Shown here one piece after another: positions 9,145 to 17,426 of a stretch of 48,170 nucleotides of DNA (within the stretch, counting starts at the first letter, position 1; every line of letters starts with the position of its first letter). The translations under genes and the position numbers were made by a program. Source of the DNA: Parvibaculum sp049671045 (GTDB taxonomy: Bacteria > Pseudomonadota > Alphaproteobacteria > Parvibaculales > Parvibaculaceae); NCBI RefSeq assembly GCF_049671045.1, contig NZ_JBATUH010000115.1:1-48170 (forward strand), in the 5' to 3' direction. A model generated the notes under the pieces. The model saw nothing but the letters and a program-made list of their open reading frames with translations, was not told the origin of the DNA and searched no databases.

Positions 9145-10386
9145 TTGAGTACGAACAGCGATACGGGCGGGGTCATCATCATCGGCGCGGGCCAGGCGGC
9201 GGCACAGGCGGTCATGAGCCTGCGGGCCGAGGGCTATGAGGGCCCGATCCGCATGATCGGCGACGAGCAGGAGCCTCCCTATCAGCGGCCGCCGCTCTCC
9301 AAGAAATTTCTCGCCGGAGAGATCGGCTTCGACCGGGTGGAACTGAAGCCCGCCAGCTTCTATGCCGACAACCATTGCGAACTCGCTCTCGGCTGCCATG
9401 TGACCGCGATCGAGCGGGCCGGCAAGACCGTGCGCACGAGCGACGGGCGCGCGTTCGGCTACGACAAGGTCCTCATCGCCACGGGCAGCCGGGTGCGAGA
9501 GATCAATGTTCCGGGCTTCGATCTGGAAGGCGTGCACTATCTGCGGACGGTCGGGGACGTGAAGGAACTCCAGGCCCATTTCCGCGAGGGCGCGCGTCTC
9601 GTCGTGGTGGGCGGCGGATATATCGGGCTCGAGGTCGCCGCCGTGGCGAGGAAGCACGGGCTCGATGTCACCGTGCTCGAAACCGCCGACCGGGTGATGG
9701 CCCGCGTCGTCGATCCGATCGTGTCGCGCTTCTATGAGCGCATCCACAAGGAAGAAGGCGTGAAGATCCGCGTCGGCGTCACCGTCGCGGGCTTCGAGGG
9801 CGAGGGCGGAAGGCTCACGCGCGTCGTCTCCGGGGAGGGCGAGAGCTTTGCGTGCGATTTCGCCGTCGTCGGCATCGGCATCCTTCCCAATGTGGAGCTT
9901 GCCGCCGAGGCGGGGCTTGCGGTCGAGAACGGCATCACGGTCGACGAGTTCGGCCGCACGAGCGATCCCGACATTTTCGCGGCTGGCGACTGCACGAACC
10001 ATCCGAACGGCATTTACGGCCGCAGGCTGCGTCTCGAAAGCGTTCACAACGCCATCGAGCAGGCCAAGACCGCGGCGGCGGCCATTGCCGGCAAGCAGAA
10101 GGCCTATAATCAGGTGCCGTGGTTCTGGTCCGACCAGTACGATCTCAAATTGCAGATCGCGGGACTTTCGACCGGCTACACCCAGGCGGTGGTGCGCGGC
10201 GACCCCGAACATGGCCGCAGCTTCGCCGTGTTCTATCTCAAGGACGGCGTTCTCATCGCTGTCGATGCGGTCAATCGCGCGCCTGAATTCATGATGTCGA
10301 AGATGCTGATCGCGCGCCATGCGAAGCTCGATCCGGCACGGCTCAGCGACGAAAGCATCTCGATGAAGGAAATCGAGAACGCCTGA
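9145..10386 (+). CDS. FAD-dependent ferredoxin reductase
   Basis: NAD(P)H-dependent reductase of the putidaredoxin/rhodocoxin reductase type that would pass electrons to the [2Fe-2S] ferredoxin encoded next. Two Rossmann folds are visible: IIIGAGQAAAQAV near the N terminus binds FAD and VVGGGYIGLEVAAV binds NAD(P)H; FAAGDCTNHPN is the second FAD contact. I prefer the TTG at 9145, which has GGGAGGA five bases upstream and yields 413 residues, a normal length; an ATG at 9097 would add 16 residues and has no ribosome site. The final oxygenase partner, often a cytochrome P450, is not in the window. Confidence 0.9.
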   Translation: MSTNSDTGGVIIIGAGQAAAQAVMSLRAEGYEGPIRMIGDEQEPPYQRPPLSKKFLAGEIGFDRVELKPASFYADNHCELALGCHVTAIERAGKTVRTSDGRAFGYDKVLIATGSRVREINVPGFDLEGVHYLRTVGDVKELQAHFREGARLVVVGGGYIGLEVAAVARKHGLDVTVLETADRVMARVVDPIVSRFYERIHKEEGVKIRVGVTVAGFEGEGGRLTRVVSGEGESFACDFAVVGIGILPNVELAAEAGLAVENGITVDEFGRTSDPDIFAAGDCTNHPNGIYGRRLRLESVHNAIEQAKTAAAAIAGKQKAYNQVPWFWSDQYDLKLQIAGLSTGYTQAVVRGDPEHGRSFAVFYLKDGVLIAVDAVNRAPEFMMSKMLIARHAKLDPARLSDESISMKEIENA

Positions 10387-10468
10387 AGCGTTTTCGCAAC
10401 GTAAGCTGCCCAGGCAGAAAATCGCGACCAAGAAGGACCGCGAGAACATAAGAAGGAGACGGGAGAGG

Positions 10469-10789
10469 ATGGCAAAGATCACCTATATCGAGCACAACGG
10501 GAAGGAACATACGGTCGAGGTCGCGGACGGGCTGACGCTGATGGAAGGCGCGATGCGCAATTCCATTCCCGGCATCGACGCCGATTGTGGCGGCGCCTGC
10601 GCCTGCGCGACCTGCATGGTCTATGTGCCGGAGGAATGGTTCTCGAAGCTCGAGCCCGCGGAACCCATGGAAGAGACGATGCTCGATTTCTGCGACCGCC
10701 GCGATGACAGCTCGCGCCTGTCCTGCCAGCTCAAGGTCTCGCCCGCGCTCGACGGCATCCGCGTGAAGATGCCGGAAAGCCAGCACTGA
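10469..10789 (+). CDS. [2Fe-2S] ferredoxin, putidaredoxin type
   Basis: Small electron carrier of 106 residues. Cys40, Cys46, Cys49 and Cys86 give the C-x5-C-x2-C-x36-C spacing of adrenodoxin/putidaredoxin-type ferredoxins, which donate single electrons to P450 or other oxygenases. An extra Cys44 lies inside the loop, as in many relatives. The ATG has AGGAG about ten bases upstream. It lies 82 bp after the reductase on the same strand and is followed by a long hairpin, so reductase plus ferredoxin probably form a complete two-gene operon. Confidence 0.93.
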   Translation: MAKITYIEHNGKEHTVEVADGLTLMEGAMRNSIPGIDADCGGACACATCMVYVPEEWFSKLEPAEPMEETMLDFCDRRDDSSRLSCQLKVSPALDGIRVKMPESQH

Positions 10790-10812
10790 CCGCTCAAGAC
10801 TGACGAAATCAT

Positions 10813-10850
10813 CTCATGCCTTGAGGCGCGCAACGCCCTCAAGGCATGAG
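10813..10850. terminator. Bidirectional terminator between convergent genes
   Basis: A 14-bp perfect inverted repeat (arms 10813-10826 and 10837-10850, starting CTCATGCCTTGAGG) encloses a 10-base loop. On the plus strand TGTTTTC follows, and on the minus strand ATGATTTCG. It lies between the ferredoxin stop and the converging hydroxylase stop at 10856, so it can serve both transcripts. Confidence 0.8.
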
Positions 10851-10855
10851 TGTTT

Positions 10856-13093
10856 TCAGTCGGCCGCTCTCGCGAACTTCGCCGAATGCGGCGTCAGGTC
10901 GTGCTTCTTCAGCGGCAGATCGCGGATGCGCTTGCCTGTGGCGGCAAAGACGGCATTCGATACCGCCGCCGCGATGGGCGGCGTCGCAGGCTCGCCGAGC
11001 CCGCCGAGCGGCGCGCCGCTCTCGATGATATGCACCTCGATCGCCGGTGCCCCGGCCAGCCGCACCATCTCGTAGTCGCCGAAATTCGACTGGGTGACGG
11101 CACCCTTCTCGATCGAAATCTCGCCATAGAGCGCCGCCGTGAGGCCGAAGATGATGCCGGACTCGGTCTGGGCCTCGATCGTGTCGGGGTTGATCGCCTC
11201 GCCGCAATCGACGGCGGCGACGACGCGGTGAACCTTCAGTTCGCCGGTCGGGCTGACGGAAATTTCGGCAACCTCCGCGACGATCGACTGGAAGGATTCC
11301 TGGATGGCGATGCCGCGAGCATGACCTGCGGGCAGCGGCGTTCCCCAGCCCGCCTTCCCCGCCGCAAGCTCCAGCGCCGCAAGATGGCGCGGGCTGTCCT
11401 TCAACAGCGCGCGGCGGAACTCGAACGGGTCCTTGCCCGCTTCATGCGCAAGCTCGTCGACGAAGCTCTCGGTGAAGAAAGTGTGCTGCGAATGGGCGAC
11501 CGAGCGCCAGGCGCCGAAGGGCACATGGGTCGGGCTTTCGACATAGCGGATGGACTGGTTCGGCACGGCATAGGGAATGTGCGCCGCCTCGGCGGGCTCG
11601 TTCTTGCCGATATAGCGATTGGACCAGGCGACCGGGTTCCCCTCCGCATCGAGCGCGGCGCGGAAGACCGAGGTGACGGCGGGGCGGTAGCAATCGTGCT
11701 GGATATCGACCTCGCGCGTCCAGACGAGCTTCACCGGCGCGTCCACGCTGCGCGCCGCGGCAACGGCCTGCGCGACGAAATCGAGCGTCTGCGAGCCGCG
11801 ACGGCCGAAGCCGCCGCCGAGATACTGGCAATGCAGCGTCACATCCTCAACGCCGATGTCGAGAAGCCCGGCGACATAGGCGGCAGTGCCGAGCGCATCC
11901 TGCGTGCCGACCCAGACTTCGGCCTTGCCGGGCTTCACCCAGACCGTGCAGTTCATCGGCTCCATGCAGGCATGGGCGAGATAGGGCACGCGATAGCCTG
12001 CCTCGACGAGCCTGCTCGCGCCCTTGAGCGCCGCGTCCGCATCGCCGAGCTCGACATCCTTCGTGCCCTTGTTCGCGGCGAGGTCCTTGTCATATTGCGC
12101 GTAGATCGTCGCCGAGGAGCGCGCGTCATTGCCCTTCGGGTCGAACTTCACCTCGAGAAGCTCCGCCGCCTCTTTCGCCCGCCAGAAGCTGTCGGCGATG
12201 ACCGCGACGCCACCCGGAACCGCCACGACTTTCTTCACGCCGCGCCGCTCCATCACCTTGTCCGCATCGAAGCTCAGCACATCGCTTCCGAAGACGGGCG
12301 CGGGCCTCACGGCTGCGTAAAGCATGCCGGGGCGGCGAATGTCGATGCCGAAGCGCGCCGAGCCATCCACCTTGGCGGGAATGTCCACGCGCGGAATGCG
12401 CTTGCCGACGATGGTGTAATCCGCCTTCGCCTTGAGCACGGGATTTCGGGGCGGCGAGAGTTCGGCCGCTTCCGCCGCAAGCTCGCCGAAGGTCGCGGAC
12501 CTGCCCGACGGCTTGTGGCTCACGACGCTCATGGTCGCCACACATTCCGTTGACGGAACGCCCCACCGCCGGGCTGCGGCGCGGATCAGCATGTCCTTCG
12601 CCGCGGCGCCCGCGACGCGCATGCCGTAATGCCCGGTGAAGCGCACCGAGGTCGAGCCGCCGGTGATCTGCAAATTCATGTGCTCGGCGATCTTGAGCAT
12701 GGCGAAATCCTCGATGCCCGTGAGCGCCGAGGGCACGGAAATGCCATGCGTGAGATAACCCTTGGCGAGCCCGTCATTGGCGAAGGCAATTTCTGCCGGC
12801 GCCTGCACGGAGCGCACGCGCGACCAGTCGGCCTCCATTTCCTCCGCGGCCATCATGGGGAGCGAGGTGTGGACGCCTTGCCCCATCTCGGAATGAGGAA
12901 CATAGACGGTGACGATGTTGTCGGGCGAAATCTTGATCCAGGTGGTCAGCATGCGCTCCTTGGCGCCGGCAACGGAGCGGCCGGCCAGCGCCCGGCGCGA
13001 CGGAACCGCGAAGGCGTAGCCCAGAAGCAGGCCGCCGCCTGCAAGGCCGCCTGCGACGATCAGCTGACGGCGGGTCGGTCTGGTGATGCTCAT
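10856..13093 (-). CDS. Molybdopterin-binding subunit, xanthine dehydrogenase family (Tat-exported)
   Basis: Large catalytic subunit (745 residues) of a molybdenum hydroxylase, closest in layout to isoquinoline 1-oxidoreductase/aldehyde dehydrogenase subunits. The N terminus TRRQLIVAGG followed by a hydrophobic run is a twin-arginine signal, so the folded cofactor-loaded enzyme should act in the periplasm. GGGFGRRGSQ is a cofactor-binding loop and GLGEPATPP near the C terminus supplies the catalytic glutamate. The start has GGGAGGA upstream and lies 14 bp after the iron-sulfur subunit. Related operons often add a cytochrome c subunit to take electrons; none is present here. Substrate (aldehyde or N-heterocycle) cannot be told from sequence. 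Confidence 0.88.
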   Translation of the reverse strand: MSITRPTRRQLIVAGGLAGGGLLLGYAFAVPSRRALAGRSVAGAKERMLTTWIKISPDNIVTVYVPHSEMGQGVHTSLPMMAAEEMEADWSRVRSVQAPAEIAFANDGLAKGYLTHGISVPSALTGIEDFAMLKIAEHMNLQITGGSTSVRFTGHYGMRVAGAAAKDMLIRAAARRWGVPSTECVATMSVVSHKPSGRSATFGELAAEAAELSPPRNPVLKAKADYTIVGKRIPRVDIPAKVDGSARFGIDIRRPGMLYAAVRPAPVFGSDVLSFDADKVMERRGVKKVVAVPGGVAVIADSFWRAKEAAELLEVKFDPKGNDARSSATIYAQYDKDLAANKGTKDVELGDADAALKGASRLVEAGYRVPYLAHACMEPMNCTVWVKPGKAEVWVGTQDALGTAAYVAGLLDIGVEDVTLHCQYLGGGFGRRGSQTLDFVAQAVAAARSVDAPVKLVWTREVDIQHDCYRPAVTSVFRAALDAEGNPVAWSNRYIGKNEPAEAAHIPYAVPNQSIRYVESPTHVPFGAWRSVAHSQHTFFTESFVDELAHEAGKDPFEFRRALLKDSPRHLAALELAAGKAGWGTPLPAGHARGIAIQESFQSIVAEVAEISVSPTGELKVHRVVAAVDCGEAINPDTIEAQTESGIIFGLTAALYGEISIEKGAVTQSNFGDYEMVRLAGAPAIEVHIIESGAPLGGLGEPATPPIAAAVSNAVFAATGKRIRDLPLKKHDLTPHSAKFARAAD

Positions 13094-13107
13094 GGCGTTC
13101 CTCCCGC

Positions 13108-13572
13108 TCAGGCGTTTGCCAGCGAATGAATGGCGGCGCGCACTCTCGGATAGGTGCCGCAGCGGCAGATATTGGTGATCGCGGCGTCGATCTCGGCATC
13201 CGAGGGCTTGGGATTTTCCTTCAGAAGCGCGGTGACGGCCATGATCATGCCGGACTGGCAGTAGCCGCATTGCGGCACCTGCTCCGCGATCCAGGCCGCC
13301 TGAACCGGCGCGAGCCCGCCCTTGCCGCCCGAGGCTTCCGCAAGGCCCTCGATGGTGACGATCTCCTTGCCCTCGACCACGATGAGCGGCGTCACGCAGG
13401 AACGCACAGCCTCCCCATCGACATGCACCGTGCAGGCGCCGCATGAGGCGACGCCGCAGCCGAATTTCGTGCCGGTGAGGCCGATCTCGTCGCGCAGCAC
13501 CCAGAGGAGCGGCATCTCGAATTCGACATCGAGCACATGCTGGACGCCGTTGACCTTGATGGTGATCGACAT
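13108..13572 (-). CDS. [2Fe-2S] subunit of the molybdenum hydroxylase
   Basis: Small electron-transfer subunit, 154 residues. The first cluster is plant-ferredoxin type, with Cys39, Cys44, Cys47 and Cys59 (FGCGVASCGAC); the second, in the C-terminal helical domain, uses QCGYCQSG and ICRCGTY. It has no signal peptide of its own and would be carried out by the Tat signal of the large subunit, as is usual for this family. The ATG at 13572 begins MSITIKVNG, matching relatives. It is the first gene of a two-gene operon facing away from the monooxygenase gene. Confidence 0.92.
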   Translation of the reverse strand: MSITIKVNGVQHVLDVEFEMPLLWVLRDEIGLTGTKFGCGVASCGACTVHVDGEAVRSCVTPLIVVEGKEIVTIEGLAEASGGKGGLAPVQAAWIAEQVPQCGYCQSGMIMAVTALLKENPKPSDAEIDAAITNICRCGTYPRVRAAIHSLANA

Positions 13573-13892
13573 GGGTTCCTCCCTTTCCCGCATGAAGCGG
13601 CCCGGACGGGGCGGCCTTCGTCATTCTACACCCGGGACGCGGCCCACCCATAACCGGGGAGTGGGCCTGACGGGCGGGCGACGCGTTCGCGATGAACGAC
13701 TGACCGTATTTATCATTTCGGTCATTGTTGGGAAAGAGCGCAGCGCGATGGGAATGTCGCAAGACGGTTCACACAGGGGCGCGAATGCGCGGGCCTCGCG
13801 CCCAATCGGCACTTTGAAAACCGACCATGTCAGATTAAATATCATGCAGCGGCCGGAACGGTCGGCCTGCCTTGCGGGAGTTGGGTCATTCC
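13573..13892. promoter_or_regulatory. Divergent promoter region with an inverted repeat
   Basis: A 320-bp gene-free stretch between the divergent hydroxylase and monooxygenase genes, richer in A+T than its surroundings. It holds an inverted repeat TGACCG-N12-CGGTCA (13701-13724) with an AT-rich centre, a good shape for a dimeric repressor. Further on, TTGAAA (13814-13819) and TAAATA (13836-13841), 16 nt apart, could drive the monooxygenase with a leader of about 45 nt. I see no gene in it. Confidence 0.45.
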
Positions 13893-15386
13893 ATGACGAT
13901 TGAACATTTCGACGTGCTGGTGGTGGGCGCGGGCATTTCGGGCATCGGCGCCGGATACCACCTGCAGAGGAACTGCCCCAACAGGAGCTATGTGATCCTC
14001 GAAGGCCGCGAGCGTATGGGCGGCACATGGGACCTTTTCCGCTATCCCGGCATCCGCTCGGATTCCGACATGTATACGCTCGGCTATTCCTTCCGGCCGT
14101 GGAAGGAGGCCAAGGCCATCGCCGACGGCCCGGCGATCCTCAACTACCTGCATGAGACGGCGAAGGACTACGGCATCGACCGCAAGATCCGCTACGGCCA
14201 TATGGTCAGACGCGCCTCCTGGTCGACCGATGATGCCCGCTGGACCGTCGAGGTCGAGCGCGGCCCGGAGAAGGAGCCCGTGCGCTTCACCTGCAATTTC
14301 CTCTTCATGTGCAGCGGCTATTACAACTACGCCGAAGGCTATACGCCAGATTTTCAGGGTACGGAGCGTTTCAGGGGCCGCATCGTCCACCCGCAGAAAT
14401 GGACCGACGACATCGACTATGCGGGCAAGCGCGTGGTGGTGATCGGCAGCGGCGCCACCGCCGTGACGCTGGTGCCGGAAATGGCGAAGAAGGCGGCCCA
14501 TGTCACCATGCTTCAGCGCTCGCCGACCTATGTCGTCTCCCGCCCGGCCGAGGACGGTTTTGCGAACTGGCTGCGCCGGCATCTCCCTGCCATGACCGCC
14601 TATCACCTCACGCGCTGGAAGAACGTGCTCTTCGGCATGTATTTCTACCGCCTCTGCCGCCGCAAGCCGGAAGCGGCCAGGAAGTTCATCCTCAATGGCG
14701 TGCGCGCGCAGCTCGGGCCGGACTTCGACATCGACACGCATTTCACGCCCAGCTACAACCCCTGGGACCAGCGCCTCTGCCTCGTGCCGAACGGCGATCT
14801 CTTCGAGGCGCTGAAGGCGAAGCGCGCTTCCGTCGTCACAGACCATATCGAGACATTCACCGAGACGGGCATCCGGCTCAAATCGGGCAAGGAGATCGAG
14901 GCCGATCTCGTCGTCACCGCGACGGGGCTCAATCTTCAGGTGCTGGGCGATCTCAAGATCGCGGTCGACGGCAAGGACGTCGATTTCTCGAAGACGCTCA
15001 ACTACAAGGGCATGATGTATAGCGACGTGCCGAACCTCGCCTCGGCCTTCGGCTATACGAACGCCTCATGGACGCTGAAATGCGACCTCACCTGCGAATA
15101 TGTCTGCCGGCTCCTCAATCACATGGAGCGGACCGGACTTCGCCAGTGCACGCCGCGCCGCAACGATCCCGATATCGCCGAAGAGCCGTGGATCGATTTC
15201 TCGTCCGGCTATGTCCAGCGCTCGCTCGACAAGTTTCCCAAGCAGGGCTCGAAGAAGCCGTGGAAGCTCTATCAGAACTACGCGCTCGACATCATGAGCC
15301 TCAGGATGGGCAAAGTTGAGGACGGGGTGATGGCGTTCACCAATCCGGAGCCCCGGAACGGCGCGATGGAGAAGCTCGCGAGCTGA
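13893..15386 (+). CDS. Baeyer-Villiger-type flavin monooxygenase
   Basis: FAD- and NADPH-dependent class B monooxygenase of 497 residues, likely to insert oxygen next to a ketone or oxidise a heteroatom. GAGISG at residues 12-17 binds FAD, VIGSGATAV the second nucleotide, and FRGRIVHPQKW (residues 160-170) is the F-x-G-x3-H-x3-W fingerprint of type I Baeyer-Villiger enzymes, with Thr instead of the usual Pro/Asp after the Trp. The ATG is preferred over an upstream TTG that lacks a ribosome site. It is monocistronic, ended by a clear terminator. No lactone hydrolase or alcohol dehydrogenase is adjacent, so the pathway is open. Confidence 0.87.
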   Translation: MTIEHFDVLVVGAGISGIGAGYHLQRNCPNRSYVILEGRERMGGTWDLFRYPGIRSDSDMYTLGYSFRPWKEAKAIADGPAILNYLHETAKDYGIDRKIRYGHMVRRASWSTDDARWTVEVERGPEKEPVRFTCNFLFMCSGYYNYAEGYTPDFQGTERFRGRIVHPQKWTDDIDYAGKRVVVIGSGATAVTLVPEMAKKAAHVTMLQRSPTYVVSRPAEDGFANWLRRHLPAMTAYHLTRWKNVLFGMYFYRLCRRKPEAARKFILNGVRAQLGPDFDIDTHFTPSYNPWDQRLCLVPNGDLFEALKAKRASVVTDHIETFTETGIRLKSGKEIEADLVVTATGLNLQVLGDLKIAVDGKDVDFSKTLNYKGMMYSDVPNLASAFGYTNASWTLKCDLTCEYVCRLLNHMERTGLRQCTPRRNDPDIAEEPWIDFSSGYVQRSLDKFPKQGSKKPWKLYQNYALDIMSLRMGKVEDGVMAFTNPEPRNGAMEKLAS

Positions 15387-15412
15387 AGACAGGACCGATA
15401 GCTGCAACACCG

Positions 15413-15451
15413 AACCCGGCCGGGACAACCCCGCGCCGGGTTTCCTTTTTT
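15413..15451 (+). terminator. Intrinsic terminator after the monooxygenase
   Basis: AACCCGGC (15413-15420) pairs with GCCGGGTT (15435-15442) around a 14-base loop, followed by a run of six T at 15446-15451. It lies 27 bp after the monooxygenase stop. Confidence 0.82.
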
Positions 15452-15571
15452 GCGCGCCGAAGGAGCCCCGACCTTCTTGCTACAGGTTAACACGGATGAG
15501 AACGCGCTTAAGCCCGCCTTCACCTTTGCTTCCCAAGATCGCTCGCATCACTCGAATTTGCGAGGCAGCGC

Positions 15572-16096
15572 ATGACGAAATTGCAGATCCGGCCAACGGG
15601 TCGCGAGAGCCCGTTCCGGGAAGACGAGATGATCGTCAGCAAGACCGATCTCAAGGGCCGCATCACCTATGCCAACGAAGTCTTCGAGCGCGTCTCGGGA
15701 TATTCGATGAAGGAGCTGATCGGCCAGCCGCACAGCATCGTGCGGCATCCGGACATGCCGCGCTGCGTCTTCAAGCTCCTTTGGGACACGATCGAGGCCA
15801 AGGGCGAGATCTTCGCCTATGTGCTCAACATGGCCAAGAATGGCGACCATTACTGGGTGCTTGCCTGCGTGACGCCGACCCTCGACGCGCAGGGGAACAT
15901 CATCGGCTACCACTCCAACCGGCGCAAACCGAGCCGCGAGAAGCTGGAAAAGATCATTCCGCTCTACCGCGCGCTGCTCGCGGAGGAGAACCGGGCCGCG
16001 AACCGCAAGGAGGGCATGCACAGCTCCTTCCAGCAACTGACCAGCGATCTCCAGAAGAGGGGCGTAGCGTATGATGAATTTGTCCTCACTCTCTAA
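15572..16096 (+). CDS. Aer-type PAS domain protein
   Basis: A 174-residue cytoplasmic protein with one PAS domain, roughly residues 20-115. ITYANEVFERVSGYS and IVRHPDMP are the diagnostic segments of the FAD-binding PAS domain of aerotaxis receptor Aer, followed by KNGDHYWV. In Aer this domain is joined to a membrane-anchored signalling domain; here the chain stops after a charged helix (EEKIIPLYRALLAEENR-like region), and the chemoreceptor part is the next gene, which overlaps by 26 bp in another reading frame. The likely role is redox/oxygen sensing for taxis. GAGG lies six bases before the ATG. Confidence 0.86.
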   Translation: MTKLQIRPTGRESPFREDEMIVSKTDLKGRITYANEVFERVSGYSMKELIGQPHSIVRHPDMPRCVFKLLWDTIEAKGEIFAYVLNMAKNGDHYWVLACVTPTLDAQGNIIGYHSNRRKPSREKLEKIIPLYRALLAEENRAANRKEGMHSSFQQLTSDLQKRGVAYDEFVLTL

Positions 16097-17369
16097 GGCA
16101 AGCCTCCTCGCCTCGGCCGGCGCCATCATCCTCGCCATCTCGCTGCTGCCGCTCGGCCTTGGCGGATCGGTGACGCTCCCGGCGCAGGCGCTCGCGCTCG
16201 GCCTGATCGCGGGCGCGGCCTTCTACATGCGCCGGCTCGCGGGCGTGCTGCGCCGCGCCGCCAGCGTCTGCACCGCGGCATCGAAGGGCGACCTCGAAGC
16301 GCGCATCTTCGAGCTTCCAGAGCCCGGCTCCGTCGGCGAGATGCAGCGCGGCATCAACAACATGCTCGATATTTCGGACGCCTTCGTGCGCGAGGCGACG
16401 AGCACGGCCGACTATGTGAGCCGCGGCCTCTTCTACCGCGAAGTGCTGCTGAACGGCCTTCCCGGCTCGTTTGCAAACGCTTCGCGCGCGCTCAACGCCT
16501 CGACCGCCATGATGGCCGACAAGGTGCGGGAATTCGCCACCTTCGCCGATACCTTCGAGGCGAATGTCGGCCGCGTGGCGGAAAGCGTATCCGCCGCCGC
16601 CGTCCAGATGCGCAGCGGCGCCGAAACCATGTCGGTCAACGCCCAGCAGACCAGCGAGCAGGCGATGGCCGCCGTGGCGGCGACGGAGGAAGCCTCGACC
16701 AACGTCCAGACGGTCGCGGCCGCAACAGAACAGCTCTCAAGCTCGGTCGGCGAGATCGGCCAGCGCGTCGTCCAGTCGAGCACCATCGCCCAGTCCGCGG
16801 TCGAAAAGGCGGAGCGGACCAATGCCATCGTGCAGAGCCTCTTCGACGCCGCGCAGAGGGTCGGCGATGTCGTGACGCTCATTCACGACATCGCGGAGCA
16901 GACGAACCTTCTCGCCCTCAATGCGACGATCGAGGCGGCGCGCGCAGGCGAGGCCGGCAAGGGCTTCGCGGTCGTCGCCAATGAGGTGAAGAGCCTCGCC
17001 TCGCAAACGACTAAGGCGACAACGGAAATCGCCGAGCAGATCGGCACGATCCAGAACGTGACCAATGAGGCGGTGGGCGCCATCGAGGACATCGGCTCCA
17101 CCATTCGCGAGATCAACGGCATCGCCACCATGATCGCGAGCGCGGTCGAGGAACAGTCGGCGGCGACGCAGGAAATCGCGAGAAACGTGCAGCAGGCCGC
17201 CGCGGGAACGGAAGTCGTGTCCACCAATATCTGCACGGTGCGCGAAGCGGCGGCGGATACGGGCCGTGCGTCGGAAGACGTCTTCAGCGCCGCGTCCGAT
17301 CTCACCACGCAGGCTCAGCGCCTGCAGAGCGAGGTTGCGAGCTTCATGAAAAAGGCGCGCGCCGCCTGA
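16071..17369 (+). CDS. Membrane chemoreceptor lacking a ligand domain
   Basis: Methyl-accepting chemotaxis protein of 432 residues. Two closely spaced membrane helices (about 11-31 and 34-53) leave almost no periplasmic loop, so it cannot sense external ligands by itself. A HAMP-like segment follows and then the long coiled-coil signalling domain, whose tip EQTNLLALNATIEAARAGE lies at about residues 275-293. The anchor-HAMP-signalling order is that of Aer without its PAS domain, which is supplied by the overlapping gene upstream. AGAGGGG lies about 7-13 bases before the start, inside the PAS gene. The chain has no C-terminal CheR-tethering pentapeptide. Confidence 0.9.
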   Translation: MMNLSSLSKASLLASAGAIILAISLLPLGLGGSVTLPAQALALGLIAGAAFYMRRLAGVLRRAASVCTAASKGDLEARIFELPEPGSVGEMQRGINNMLDISDAFVREATSTADYVSRGLFYREVLLNGLPGSFANASRALNASTAMMADKVREFATFADTFEANVGRVAESVSAAAVQMRSGAETMSVNAQQTSEQAMAAVAATEEASTNVQTVAAATEQLSSSVGEIGQRVVQSSTIAQSAVEKAERTNAIVQSLFDAAQRVGDVVTLIHDIAEQTNLLALNATIEAARAGEAGKGFAVVANEVKSLASQTTKATTEIAEQIGTIQNVTNEAVGAIEDIGSTIREINGIATMIASAVEEQSAATQEIARNVQQAAAGTEVVSTNICTVREAAADTGRASEDVFSAASDLTTQAQRLQSEVASFMKKARAA

Positions 17370-17392
17370 TCGCTGCCACCTGATCGCTGAAG

Positions 17393-17415
17393 GGCGTTCC
17401 GCGAGAGCGGACGCC
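17393..17415. terminator. Hairpin between convergent genes
   Basis: A nine-pair stem with one bulged T and a GAGA tetraloop (left arm 17393-17402, right arm 17407-17415) sits between the chemoreceptor stop and the converging kinase stop. No T run follows on either strand, so it may stabilise 3' ends or be a weak terminator. Confidence 0.35.
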
Positions 17416-17426
17416 TTCGGCCCGCC

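Noticed and set aside
10850..12553. Long plus-strand frame opposite the hydroxylase subunit
   Set aside because: Shadow of the real gene, which has cofactor motifs, a Tat signal and a ribosome site on the other strand.
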